From assembly GCA_031290255.1 (NCBI GenBank), contig JAITNW010000010.1:1-52428 (forward strand): a stretch of DNA of 52,428 bases. The letters run 5' to 3'. Source of the stretch: Candidatus Nomurabacteria bacterium. Lineage in GTDB: Bacteria > Patescibacteriota > Saccharimonadia > Saccharimonadales > Saccharimonadaceae. Position numbers and translations under genes: made by a program. The notes under the pieces are model-generated. The model was not told the origin of the DNA and did no database searches. It was given only the letters and a program-made list of their open reading frames with translations. This document shows, one piece after another, positions 17,446 to 26,245 of this stretch (positions are counted from its first letter, which is position 1; the number at the start of each line of letters is the position of its first letter).

Positions 17446-17535
17446 TGGCGGAGAGAAAGGGATTCGAACCCTTGGTACGGTTGCCCGCACACACGCTTTC
17501 CAAGCGTGCTCCTTCAACCACTCGGACACCTCTCC
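17446..17535 (-). tRNA. tRNA-Ser (anticodon GGA)
   Basis: On the minus strand GGAGAGG pairs with TCTCTCC to form the acceptor stem. The anticodon loop TTGGAAA sits between CACGC and GCGTG, giving GGA. A long variable arm typical of serine tRNAs and the T-loop GTTCGAATC follow. The 3' CCA is encoded. Confidence 0.95.
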
Positions 17536-17660
17536 TGGTTTTTGGGGTGATTTTTGGTAATCAAAAATTACTCCACGCGAATATTGTAGCATAAATTGGT
17601 GGTTTTGTTTTGGGGAGAAAATCTGCGAGGAAACTGTCATCTGTATGTTACAATTGTGGT

Positions 17661-18617
17661 ATGTCTGAACAGAGAGGAGAAACGATTATCCAGCTTAGTG
17701 GTGTCTCGAAGCGTTATGGCTTTGGGGATTCGGAATATTTTGCTCTCAGGGATTTTGATCTTACGGTGAAGCGGGGGGAATTTATTATGGTGATGGGGCC
17801 TTCGGGATGCGGGAAGACTACGCTTCTCAATATTATTGGGCTACTGGATAAGGCGACAATGGGGGAATATGTGCTGGGGGGGAAGAGTGTGGAGCGGATT
17901 TCGTCGCGGAAACAGGCTAAGTTTCGGGCGCGGCAGATTGGGTTTATTTTTCAGAGTTTTAATTTGATCCCTACTCTGCCGGTGATTGAGAATGTTTCTT
18001 TACCTTTGGTGTACGCGGGGTTTGGTAAATTGCGGCGACTCAGGATGGCGAGCAATATTTTGGATCATTTTCATTTGCAGGAGCGGGAATATTATATGCC
18101 TTGGCAGCTTTCTGGCGGGCAGCAGCAGCGGGTGGCGATTGCGCGGAGTTTAGTGGCAAATCCTTCGATTATTTTGGCGGATGAGCCGACGGGCAATCTG
18201 GATTCGCGATCTTCGCATATTGTGATGGAGGAACTGCGCGATATTCACTTGATGGGGAATACGATTATTATGGTGACGCATAATCCGGCGTTGACGACTT
18301 ATGCGACGCGGGTGATAAATATGCTGGATGGGGAGATTGATACGGATATTAAGACTGTGGCGGATTGGGATTTGCCGAAACCAGGGGATCCGGAGAAGAT
18401 TTCGGTGAGGATTTTGCCGAAAAAGCGTGAGGCGAAAGAGGCTGCCGAAGAGGTTAAGGCGCCAGAGAAAGAGAAGGCGATCGTGGAAGTCGCTAAGGAG
18501 GATGAGAAAAAAGTGGTCGTGAAGAAAGTGGCGAAAAGTGCGCCGAAAAAAGCCGTTGAGAAGAAGTCGGCGAGTGTAAAGGCAAAATCTAAGGGGAAGA
18601 AAGTGGGGGTGAAATGA
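17661..18617 (+). CDS. ABC transporter ATP-binding protein (LolD/MacB type)
   Basis: This 318-residue ATPase has Walker [10 protein letters not shown] (46-54), signature LSGGQQQR (near 148) and Walker [14 protein letters not shown], the pattern of LolD, FtsE and MacB ATPases that drive FtsX-fold permeases. After residue 250 comes a Lys/Glu/Ala-rich tail of about 65 residues, alternating charged blocks and ending in many lysines, which standard family members lack. The start at 17661 is preferred over 17610 because TACAAT ends exactly 6 bases before this ATG. The permease gene overlaps its stop by four bases (ATGA), so the two form a complex. Confidence 0.92.
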   Translation: MSEQRGETIIQLSGVSKRYGFGDSEYFALRDFDLTVKRGEFIMVMGPSGCGKTTLLNIIGLLDKATMGEYVLGGKSVERISSRKQAKFRARQIGFIFQSFNLIPTLPVIENVSLPLVYAGFGKLRRLRMASNILDHFHLQEREYYMPWQLSGGQQQRVAIARSLVANPSIILADEPTGNLDSRSSHIVMEELRDIHLMGNTIIMVTHNPALTTYATRVINMLDGEIDTDIKTVADWDLPKPGDPEKISVRILPKKREAKEAAEEVKAPEKEKAIVEVAKEDEKKVVVKKVAKSAPKKAVEKKSASVKAKSKGKKVGVK

Positions 18618-19837
18618 GTTTTTTGCTGAGAACGCATATTAAGCTGGCGACTTCGAGTTTGCGGCTGAATCGGGGGCGAACTTTCTTAACGGCGCTAGGG
18701 ATTTCGATTGGGGTGGCCTCGATTGTGCTGATTTTGTCACTGGCTGGGGGGATAAATCGACTGATTTCGACGCAAATTGAGAGGGTGGGGTCGGATTTGA
18801 TTGTGGTGCGACCGAGTACTGCTAAAGATATGGTGGGGAGTATTGTGGATGAGTTGACGGCGAGCAATCAGTATCTGAAGTCGAATTTGTCGCTTTCTGA
18901 TGTGGGGGCGATTCAGAGGTTGGAGGGCGTGGCGGCTGCGGCGCCGATTGCGGTGATGGATGGGACGGTGTCGACGAATAATAAGTCGATGAATGCGACT
19001 TTGGTGGCGACGAATCCGGATTTGGAGAAGATTTTGAGCTTGCCGATGAAGACTGGGCAATTTCTGAACAGTCAGCTGAAGGAGAATACTGCGGTGGTGG
19101 GGTATTGGACGGCGATGCAGTTGTATGGCTCGGTAGAGGCGGTGACGAAGACTTTTGAGTATATGGGGGAGAAATTTATGGTGGTGGGGGTGCTTGAGGA
19201 GATAAATGATCCGATCAATTTCAATAATGTGGATTTTGATAATGCTATTTTGGCTAATGCGGGATTTATGGAGACTTTGGGGGCGCTGCAGATTCAGCAG
19301 GTTAATGTACGGGCGACGACGACTGGGGGCGTGGGAACGGTGGTGGACGAGATTGGGGAAAAGATGTCGGATTCACGGGGTGGTGGGCGGAATTTTGCGG
19401 TATTGTCGGGGAGTCAGATTTCACATCCGGCTGGTTCCCTGTTTACTATTGTGTCGGGGATGTTGACTTTGGTGGCTTCGATTTCTCTGGTGGTAGGTGG
19501 GGTGGGGGTGATGAATATTATGCTGGTGTCGGTGAGTGAGCGGACACGGGAGATTGGGATTCGGAAGGCGGTGGGGGCGAGTTCTGGGAATATTCTGTTG
19601 ACGTTTTTGTTCGAATCTTTGATCTTGAGTATTTTGGGGGGGGTTATGGGATTTGCCGTTGGTTATGCTTGTGCGTTTTTGGTGTCGCTACTTACGCCGT
19701 TTGCGCCGTTTGTGTCTTGGGAGATTTTAGGGATTACGGGCGGGACTTCCCTGGTGGTGGGGGTGCTGTTTGGGATTTATCCGGCGGTTAAGGCGGCTAG
19801 TAAGAATCCGATTCAGTCGCTTAAGTATTACCGATAG
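18614..19837 (+). CDS. MacB/FtsX-fold ABC permease
   Basis: This 407-residue permease has one N-terminal membrane helix (FLTALGISIGVASIVLILSL), an extracytoplasmic MacB-type core domain of about 230 residues, and three C-terminal helices. Between helices 2 and 3 lies the conserved VSERTREIGIRKAVGASS, the coupling segment that contacts the ATPase. It pairs with the overlapping upstream ATPase as a mechanotransmission-type transporter for peptides, lipoproteins or antimicrobials. No periplasmic adaptor gene is adjacent, in keeping with a single-membrane cell. Confidence 0.92.
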   Translation: MSFLLRTHIKLATSSLRLNRGRTFLTALGISIGVASIVLILSLAGGINRLISTQIERVGSDLIVVRPSTAKDMVGSIVDELTASNQYLKSNLSLSDVGAIQRLEGVAAAAPIAVMDGTVSTNNKSMNATLVATNPDLEKILSLPMKTGQFLNSQLKENTAVVGYWTAMQLYGSVEAVTKTFEYMGEKFMVVGVLEEINDPINFNNVDFDNAILANAGFMETLGALQIQQVNVRATTTGGVGTVVDEIGEKMSDSRGGGRNFAVLSGSQISHPAGSLFTIVSGMLTLVASISLVVGGVGVMNIMLVSVSERTREIGIRKAVGASSGNILLTFLFESLILSILGGVMGFAVGYACAFLVSLLTPFAPFVSWEILGITGGTSLVVGVLFGIYPAVKAASKNPIQSLKYYR

Positions 19838-19865
19838 ATGATTACGGGAAAGGAAAATGCTGAAG

Positions 19866-22424
19866 TTATTTGATGAGGCTAAGCTCTTGTTTCATTTTTT
19901 CGAGGAGGGATTCTTTTTCGGATTGTTGTTTTTGGGATTCTTCGACTAGGTGCTGGGGGGCTTTGGCGAGGTAGTTGGGGTTGCTCAGGCGGAGGGTGAG
20001 GGTGTCGATTTCGCGGCCTAGTTCCATAATGCGGTCTTCAAGGTTTTTTTGGTGTTCGTTGAGGACTTTTTCGGGGATGTCTAAGTAGATTTCGTGGTTG
20101 GGAATGGCGAGACGGAGGCCTTTGGGCAGATCGGTGGAGGTGACACTGGGGGCTTTGGTGAGGAATTGGATGAGGAGCTGGTGATCGTCGACTAGTGAGT
20201 CTTGCCCGAACAGAACTGGGTACCTTTTGGCACCTGGGAGGCTCTGGAAGTGGGCTCTCAGGGTGGAGATGATAATGATTAAGCTTTCAAATTGAGAGGC
20301 ACTCATAGGGTCGCTGGTGAGCTCGGAGGGCCATTTTTGGGAAATCAGGAGACCGGTAGTCCAGCTGAGGTTTTGCCAGATGGTTTCGGTGACGAAGGGG
20401 GCGAAGGGGTGGAGCATAATCAGGATATGTTCTAAGGTCTTGCGGAGGAGGGGGAGGTTTTTGTAGATTTTTTGGGTTTCGAGGAACCAGTCGGCGTATT
20501 TGTTCCAGATGGTGTCGTAGAGGAGCTCGCTGGCTTCGGCGAAGCGGTACTTCCCTATTAAATCTTTGACTTTTTTGCTGCAGTGGGTGAGTTCTTGGCA
20601 GATCCAATCTTCGCCCATATGCTCTGTGGTGATGTTTGTGCTGGATGCGTCGGAATTTTCGTCGACCATGTGCTGGATGAAGCGGGAAATATTCCAAAGT
20701 TTGTTGCAGAGGTTGCGGCCGGCGATGACTTTGCTAACGGAAAAGGCTTGGTTGACACCGGCGGAGCGGGAGGCGATGATGCCGATGCGGAAGGCATCAG
20801 AGCCGTATGCGGAGATAATTTCCATGGGATTGATGACGTTGCCTTTGCTTTTGGACATTTTTTGGGCTTTTTCGTCGAGGACCATGCCGTGCATGTAGAC
20901 GTCTTTGAAGGGGATATCGTTTGTGGCGTAGAGGCCGAGCATAATCATGCGGCTGATCCAGGGGAAAAGGAGATCGGAGCCGGTTTCCATAACAGAGGTG
21001 GGGTAGTGGGAGGGGCGACTCAAAGTGGTGATGATGGGCCATTGGCCGGAGGAGAACCAGGTGTCGAAAGTGTCGTTGTCTCTGATATAGGTGTGGCTGG
21101 CTTTTGCGATCTCTGGAAGGTCTACGCGGGTGTCGAAGATCCAATCTGTGGGGTCGGTGGAATTTTGGAAGGCTGGGATGGGGATGCCCCAGGGGATTTG
21201 GCGGGAGATGTTCCAATCTTTGAGGTTTTTGAGGTAGTGGATGAGGGCTTGTTTCTTGCTGGCTGGCTTGAATTTGATCTCGTCGGCTTCTAGGGCGGCG
21301 ATGGCGCGGTCGGCTAGAGGACGGACTTTGATGAACCATTGGTCTTTGAGGAGGGGCTCGATGACGGAATCGCATTTGTAGCAATGCCCTACTGAATGAA
21401 CAATGGTCTTGTCGCCTCTTAAGAGTCCTAAGTTTTCGAGGTCTTTGAGGACTTTTTTGCGGGCTTCTAGGACAGTGAGGCCTTCGTAGTTGGCGCCAGC
21501 TTCGGCGGTCATTTTGCCATCAAAGCCGATGACTGTGATAAGGGGAAGATTGTGGCGGCCGGCGACTTCAAAATCGTTGGGGTCGTGGGCGGGGGTGATT
21601 TTGACGGCGCCGGTGCCGAAGGTGGTGTCGGCGTGGGCGTCGGCGATGATGGGGATTTCTCTGTCTGTGAGTGGTAGCTTGACTTTTTTGCTAATCATTT
21701 TCTTATATCTAGGGTCTTCGGGGTTGACGGCTACGGCGGTGTCTCCTAGTAGAGTTTCTGGGCGGGTGGTAGAGATGATGACTTCGGTGATGCCGTTTGC
21801 GGGGTTTGCTAGTGGGTAGGCGATGTCCCAGAGCTTGCCTTTGTCCTCTTTGTGAACGACTTCGATGTCGGCAAAGGCGGTTTGGTGTTTGACGCAGAAG
21901 TTGACTAGTTTCTCACCTCTGTAGACTAACTGGTCTTCCCAGAGTTTTTGGAAAGTAACGTAGACGGTGTCGATGACTTTGGGGTCGAGGGTAAAGGTGA
22001 AGCTGCTCCAGTCGCAGGAGGCGCCTAATGCTCGGACTTGGAGCTCCATATTGCCACGTTGTTCTTGAACGAAATCCCAGACTTGGGAGTAAAGTTCGTC
22101 TCTGGTGTAGTCGAAGCGGGACTTCCCTGCTCTTTCGAGCAATTTTTCGTAGACAACCCAGGTTTCAAAACCGGCGTGATCAGCGCCGGGGATATACCAG
22201 GCACTTTCACCTTGGAGACGGTGGAAACGAGTTAAAATATCTTCTAGGGCTATGGTGAGACCGTGTCCGATGTGGAGATTGCCGTTGGCGTTTGGCGGCG
22301 GCATAACTATGGTGTAGGGGTCGGATGCGGGGTCGCTGCTGGGGGCAAAGGCATTGGAGCTTTCCCAGAGGGCGTAGATGTCTGGTTCGTATTGGTTGGG
22401 TTCGTAGGCTTTGCTGAATTTCAT
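19866..22424 (-). CDS. valS: Valyl-tRNA synthetase
   Basis: This 852-residue class Ia synthetase charges tRNA-Val. The HIGH motif is HIGHG at 51-55 in PPPNANGNLHIGHG and the KMSKS motif is KMSKSKGN near 522. The editing domain region has TTRPETLLGDTAVAVNPED, and DTWFSSGQWP lies before KMSKS. The C-terminus is a coiled coil of about 65 residues, as expected for ValRS and absent from IleRS and LeuRS. The start at 22424 is chosen because TATAAT, with an upstream TG, ends 6 bases before it; the longer frame to 22493 lacks any signal. It is a single-gene unit convergent with the MacB-like permease. Confidence 0.95.
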   Translation of the reverse strand: MKFSKAYEPNQYEPDIYALWESSNAFAPSSDPASDPYTIVMPPPNANGNLHIGHGLTIALEDILTRFHRLQGESAWYIPGADHAGFETWVVYEKLLERAGKSRFDYTRDELYSQVWDFVQEQRGNMELQVRALGASCDWSSFTFTLDPKVIDTVYVTFQKLWEDQLVYRGEKLVNFCVKHQTAFADIEVVHKEDKGKLWDIAYPLANPANGITEVIISTTRPETLLGDTAVAVNPEDPRYKKMISKKVKLPLTDREIPIIADAHADTTFGTGAVKITPAHDPNDFEVAGRHNLPLITVIGFDGKMTAEAGANYEGLTVLEARKKVLKDLENLGLLRGDKTIVHSVGHCYKCDSVIEPLLKDQWFIKVRPLADRAIAALEADEIKFKPASKKQALIHYLKNLKDWNISRQIPWGIPIPAFQNSTDPTDWIFDTRVDLPEIAKASHTYIRDNDTFDTWFSSGQWPIITTLSRPSHYPTSVMETGSDLLFPWISRMIMLGLYATNDIPFKDVYMHGMVLDEKAQKMSKSKGNVINPMEIISAYGSDAFRIGIIASRSAGVNQAFSVSKVIAGRNLCNKLWNISRFIQHMVDENSDASSTNITTEHMGEDWICQELTHCSKKVKDLIGKYRFAEASELLYDTIWNKYADWFLETQKIYKNLPLLRKTLEHILIMLHPFAPFVTETIWQNLSWTTGLLISQKWPSELTSDPMSASQFESLIIIISTLRAHFQSLPGAKRYPVLFGQDSLVDDHQLLIQFLTKAPSVTSTDLPKGLRLAIPNHEIYLDIPEKVLNEHQKNLEDRIMELGREIDTLTLRLSNPNYLAKAPQHLVEESQKQQSEKESLLEKMKQELSLIK

Positions 22425-22817
22425 ATAGTAATTATAGCATAAGAAGCTGTTGGTTGCTGAGAATGAGTTACAAGACAAGTTAATTGAAATCACCTCTAGT
22501 TCTTCCCTGCTGAGGGCAAAATATCGACCTTTAGGCCGATATAGTATACAAAAATCAATTCACGTGAAATAAACATGAGTTATTTCATGTGAAATTTGAC
22601 AAATTGTAGAGAATGTTTTAGAGCGAGTCATAAAACAGTTTTGTTTTGGCACACTTTTTGTCTTCCCAAACTTTTGCAAAAGGATGCTAAGGTTTGTTGG
22701 TACTATTTTAGCGTGAGCGGGATGCTAAGTCAAGTGGTTGCTAATTTATAGGTGATAAACTTTAGCGTTTTAATCACAGGTGTGTAAAACAAGGCTGAGT
22801 TCTGTTAATATGTGGTT
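22425..22817. other. Non-coding region upstream of valS with two small hairpins
   Basis: No gene is seen in these 393 bases. The valS promoter occupies the left end. ATATCGACC-TTTA-GGCCGATAT (22522-22543) and CACGTGAAATAA-N7-TTATTTCATGTG (22561-22591) are two neighbouring inverted repeats. The remainder is AT-rich, with GGATGCTAAG occurring twice (near 22682 and 22729). It adjoins a transposase remnant and may include decayed insertion-sequence DNA or a small RNA. Confidence 0.4.
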
Positions 22818-23060
22818 ATGCCTTTTATTAGAAAATTTCGAACCGGAAGTGGCGCGACGGGAGTGCAAGTTTGCTGGAAGCGGGGCGGGGAAGTCGTGCG
22901 AACGGTGCATGTGGGGTCGGCAAATTCGGAATTGGCGTTAAAAAAATTGCTCCGGAGGGCGGAGCAGATAAAACTTGGGGAAGGGCAGAGTGCGATGTTT
23001 GATTTAGGGGCGTTTGAGGCGGCGGAGGCTGAGGTTGATACTGCGGATGAGACGATATAA
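22818..23060 (+). pseudogene. Truncated IS1634-like transposase N-terminus
   Basis: This 80-residue frame resembles the first part of IS1634-family (IS4 superfamily) transposases: FIRKFRTGSGATGVQV is close to the typical IRKVKTxSGATAVQI start, and VGSANSELALKKLLRRAE matches the HIGSAH..ELxxLL segment. The catalytic DDE domain, several hundred residues in complete enzymes, is absent and the frame stops inside the 3' end of the opposite femAB-like gene. TAATAT ends 6 bases before the ATG, so the fragment could still be expressed. Identification rests on pattern memory and needs a search. Confidence 0.6.
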
Positions 23061-23927
23061 TTGATATTTTAGGGGTTTGACGGGGAGATCGTAGGTGCCA
23101 GAGTAGGTGAGTTGAGTGCCACCGAAGGATTTTTTGAATTTGGTAAAGCCATACCAGGGGTGCTTGGGGTCTTCTGAGGGAGTGATGCCCCAAAAATCGA
23201 AGGTCTTTTGGCCGTTCTTTTTGGCGTCGAGGATTATTTTGACAACTAGGATGGTGCCGGCTGACAGATTGCGGTGGGTGTAGTCGGCGGCGGCTTGGGC
23301 GTAGTAGCGGGTGGTTTTGGTGTCATAAACGAGGGCGGCGGCGATGGGTTTCTGGTCTAAGCTGGCGACGTAGAGGGTGGCAAAGCCGGAGGCGAGTTGG
23401 TTTTTGAGATATTCTGGGCTGTGGGTGTGAAAATGATTGTGGGCGGAAACGCCGCGCATGAGATCTGTTAAAATGGTCACTTTGGTGGGATCCTTAGTGG
23501 TAGTGATAGTGATGCCTTTTTTGGTGTGGTTGCGGTAGAGATTGCGGTTATTGGGCTTCATGCTGGATAGGAGATCGGATTCTGAGGATGTGAGGTCGAG
23601 GATTTGGGTGTGTTCTGGGCTGATGTTTTTGGTTTTCTTGAGGCCGTATTTTGACATTTCCTCAGGAGAGAAGGGAAGTGTAGGTTCGATGCGAATGAAG
23701 AGGGGATGCTCGGATTTGGCGAGTTTTTTGAGGCTGGTGAGGGCGGGTTTCAGGTAAGACTTATCTGAGAGGGTTGGACCGTAGGGAACGAAGAAGTAGT
23801 TGCCGAGTGGAGTGGATTCTTGGAGGGCGGTGTAGGAGTAGGTTTTGGTGGACTCGGAGAAGATTTTGATGCCTTCACTCTGTTTGAAGTCTCTCCAAGC
23901 TTTGGTTTGAAGGAAGTGGGGAGTCAT
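23004..23927 (-). CDS. FemAB-family aminoacyltransferase-like protein (1)
   Basis: This 307-residue protein has the double-GNAT FemAB fold. FemA, FemX and MurM-type enzymes add amino acids from aminoacyl-tRNA to lipid II side chains. Supporting features are TKAWRDFKQSEG, PYGPTL, the middle region PNNRNLYRNHTKKGI, and the C-terminal YYAQAAADYTHRNLSAG and FDFWGITPSEDPKHPWYGFTKFKKSFGG, which is a hallmark of the family. Its ATG overlaps the aminotransferase stop by four bases, so the two are coupled. Its 3' end overlaps the opposite transposase remnant by 57 bases. A cell-wall or surface-glycan role is likely; the acceptor is unknown. Confidence 0.82.
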   Translation of the reverse strand: MTPHFLQTKAWRDFKQSEGIKIFSESTKTYSYTALQESTPLGNYFFVPYGPTLSDKSYLKPALTSLKKLAKSEHPLFIRIEPTLPFSPEEMSKYGLKKTKNISPEHTQILDLTSSESDLLSSMKPNNRNLYRNHTKKGITITTTKDPTKVTILTDLMRGVSAHNHFHTHSPEYLKNQLASGFATLYVASLDQKPIAAALVYDTKTTRYYAQAAADYTHRNLSAGTILVVKIILDAKKNGQKTFDFWGITPSEDPKHPWYGFTKFKKSFGGTQLTYSGTYDLPVKPLKYQLYRLIRSINLSLRRLKRP

Positions 23928-25090
23928 GATTTAGCCAGAGGATTGATAATGGCGATGATTTGGTTGGCCTGGGTTTTGGAAATGTCGGTGGGGAGGCAGA
24001 GGACTCTGGGGTGGGTGATTTCGGCTATGGGGCAGGTTTTGGGGTTGTATTTGTAGGTGCGACGGTTTTTGACACCTGGGAAGAAGAGGGGGGAATACCA
24101 GCGGCGGATGAAGAAGCCGGAGGCGGTAAGCGCTTCGTACAAACTGTCGGCTTTTTCGGGGGTGGGGAGGAGGATAGGAAAGGCGAGAAGGGGTTCGCTG
24201 ATGGTAGAGAGGAGTTGGAGGTTGGTAGCGGATTTGAGCTTTACTATGTAATGATTGGTGATGTCGAGGCGGGTGCGGTAGTTTTTGGGCAGAGAGGGCA
24301 GCGCTTCGAGGATTTTGCTGTTGATAAATTCGTTGGTGTCGAGAGGGGAATGTTGTTTGCCGGATTGTTCTGCTGGGGAGATGGGGGGTTCGAGGATTTT
24401 GGTGGTGATGGCGAGATTGCGGAGGGGTTTTTTGATGGTTTTGGGGAGCCTTTGGAGGATGGCGTTGGTGGGGCGATAGAGGTGGAGACGGAGGTCGGTG
24501 GGGAAGTTGGGGGATTTTAGTTGGGTGAATTCGGTGATGATTTTGTCGTAGAGGGCGGGGTGAGTGGTTTTAAGTTTAGGGTTGATGTAGATGGCGGCGC
24601 CGAATTTGGTGGAACTGAGAACTTTTTCAACTCCGAAAGAATGTATAGAGATGTCGGCTAGGGGTTGACGCTTGGAGTCGAGGGCTAACCGGCAGAGGCA
24701 GTGAGCGCTGTCTTCGATTAAGATGAGCTTGTGTTTTGCTGCGAGGGTTTTTAGGGGGGATTTTTGGCCAATGATGCCTAGGGTATGCTGCATGATGATG
24801 GCTCGGGTGGACTTGTTGATGAGTTTTTCGGGGTTGATGATGGAGAGGTTGCTGAGGTCGAGATCGGCATAGATAGGGGTGAGCTGGCTGACTAAGATGG
24901 GGTTGACGGCGGTGGAGCAAGTATATGGGGTGGTAATGACTTCACCTTTGCCTTCGGCTTTGGCGATGGATTCGAAAATTGTCGCCATGCCGTAACGAGC
25001 CTTCATGCAGAGATGCCAATTTTCAGGTTGGGTATTGGTGAGACTGGCGAGTTTGTGGCAGATTTTTTCGGTGGATTGAATAATTTTCAT
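23924..25090 (-). CDS. DegT/DnrJ/EryC1-family PLP aminotransferase
   Basis: This 388-residue enzyme of the sugar-aminotransferase family (AHBA_syn/DegT) makes amino sugars from keto sugars using PLP. ITTPYTCSTAVNPIL is the N-terminal substrate region, EDSAH (126-130) holds the PLP-contacting aspartate, and SFGVEKVLSSTKFG carries the Schiff-base lysine (about 156). Length is typical. TACAAT ends 6 bases before the ATG, so the longer upstream frame is not used. It is the first gene of a two-gene operon with FemAB-like protein 1 and shares a 93-base divergent promoter region with FemAB-like protein 2. Confidence 0.85.
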   Translation of the reverse strand: MKIIQSTEKICHKLASLTNTQPENWHLCMKARYGMATIFESIAKAEGKGEVITTPYTCSTAVNPILVSQLTPIYADLDLSNLSIINPEKLINKSTRAIIMQHTLGIIGQKSPLKTLAAKHKLILIEDSAHCLCRLALDSKRQPLADISIHSFGVEKVLSSTKFGAAIYINPKLKTTHPALYDKIITEFTQLKSPNFPTDLRLHLYRPTNAILQRLPKTIKKPLRNLAITTKILEPPISPAEQSGKQHSPLDTNEFINSKILEALPSLPKNYRTRLDITNHYIVKLKSATNLQLLSTISEPLLAFPILLPTPEKADSLYEALTASGFFIRRWYSPLFFPGVKNRRTYKYNPKTCPIAEITHPRVLCLPTDISKTQANQIIAIINPLAKS

Positions 25091-25131
25091 ATGACTATTG
25101 TACAACATTGAGAGTGGGAGTCTGATAAAAT

Positions 25132-25162
25132 GCCGCTGAGTTGGATGTTCGGCGGTTTTTTT
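25132..25162 (+). terminator. Terminator-like hairpin in a divergent promoter region
   Basis: CCGCTGA pairs with TCGGCGG (one wobble or mismatch) and is followed by TTTTTTT on the plus strand. It lies between two divergent leaderless promoters and ahead of the FemAB-like 2 promoter, where no upstream plus-strand gene needs ending. It may insulate that gene from read-through antisense transcripts. Confidence 0.45.
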
Positions 25163-25183
25163 ATATGCGTGTATAATTGAATT

Positions 25184-26245
25184 ATGAAATTTGTAGAACT
25201 TAGCGAGGCGGAATTCCGGAAATTTGAGCAAAAAAATAGGTATGGGAATTTTTTCCAAGGGGTGGAGAGGGCTAGGCTGAGAAAAGATATGGGGTGGGGG
25301 GTGTGGTTGCTTGGGGTTAAGGAGGAGGGGAAAGTGGTGGGTGGGGGGATGCTGATGGCTAAAAATGGGGAGGGGCTGGTGCAACTTGGGCCGATTTTGG
25401 ATTGGGATAATGCTAATTTGGTGAAGTTTTGGGTGGAGGGGGCTAAGAAATTTGCTCAGAAACAGGGGCTGGTTTGTTTGGAGATTTTTCCGCCAGCGCT
25501 GCTTTCTGTGCGAGATGCGAAGGGGGAAGTGATTGAGAAATTTGAGCGGGGGGAGGTGATGGGGGTTTTTGCTGAATTAGGATTTAAGCATATGGGGATG
25601 ACGGTGAAGCTGGAGAATAAGGCGAATCGGTGGATGGTGGTGAAAGATTTATCTGGGATGAGCAATATGGATGAGGTGCGGGGGAGTTATAAGAAGAATG
25701 TGCGGAATAAACTGCGGAAAATTGCGCCGGAGTTGGAGGTGTATGAGCTGAGGGAAAAGAGTGAGATTCCGCTCTTGACGGCGGTGGTGGATGCTAGCAA
25801 TGATAAAAATGGGGTGGTGAGTCGGGATGCGGGGTATTATGAGGGGATTTGGGATGTTTGGGGGAAGGATGCGCGGTGGGTGGTGGCGCGGCGGAAGGAG
25901 GGGGGCGAGGTGGTTTCGGGGAGGATTTTGTTTTATCATCCGAATGAGGTGGTGAGTTTTATATCGGGGACGGCGCGGGAGTGGCGGCAGCTGAATGGGA
26001 TGACTTTTTTGCAGGATTGGTTGATGGAGGATAGTCTTAAGCGGGGCGTGTCGCGGGTGAATCTTTATGGGATTGATGGGGATTTTTCGGGGAAGAATCC
26101 TTTGCTGGAGTTTAAGAGTGGATTTGGGGTGGTGGTCGAGGAATATGTTGGGGGATTTCGGTGTGTTTTGAATCCTATGAAGTATCGGGCGGGGAAGATG
26201 AATAGGGCTGCTCGGGGAATGGCTCGGAAGATTATTAGGGGTTAG
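25184..26245 (+). CDS. FemAB-family aminoacyltransferase-like protein (2)
   Basis: This 353-residue member of the FemAB/MurM family has FFQGVERARLRKDMGWG at the N-terminus, then LGPILDW, a middle RGSYKKNVRNKLRKI segment with a conserved basic character, and the C-terminal RVNLYGIDGDFSGKNPLLEF..GFGVVVEEYVG hallmark. It is longer than the neighbouring FemAB-like 1 and differs clearly in sequence, so the pair probably adds different residues or acts on different acceptors. TATAAT ends 6 bases before the ATG. The stop overlaps the opposite tsaD stop by four bases. Confidence 0.82.
   Translation: MKFVELSEAEFRKFEQKNRYGNFFQGVERARLRKDMGWGVWLLGVKEEGKVVGGGMLMAKNGEGLVQLGPILDWDNANLVKFWVEGAKKFAQKQGLVCLEIFPPALLSVRDAKGEVIEKFERGEVMGVFAELGFKHMGMTVKLENKANRWMVVKDLSGMSNMDEVRGSYKKNVRNKLRKIAPELEVYELREKSEIPLLTAVVDASNDKNGVVSRDAGYYEGIWDVWGKDARWVVARRKEGGEVVSGRILFYHPNEVVSFISGTAREWRQLNGMTFLQDWLMEDSLKRGVSRVNLYGIDGDFSGKNPLLEFKSGFGVVVEEYVGGFRCVLNPMKYRAGKMNRAARGMARKIIRG

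Noticed and set aside
22615-22624. GTTTTAGAGC, which looks like the start of some CRISPR/tracr repeats
   Set aside because: It occurs once, with no spacer periodicity, no second repeat and no cas gene in the window.
25091-25384. N-terminal extension of the DegT-type aminotransferase by 98 residues
   Set aside because: It is Pro/His-rich, overlaps the divergent FemAB-like 2 coding region and lies upstream of the -10 at 25097-25102.
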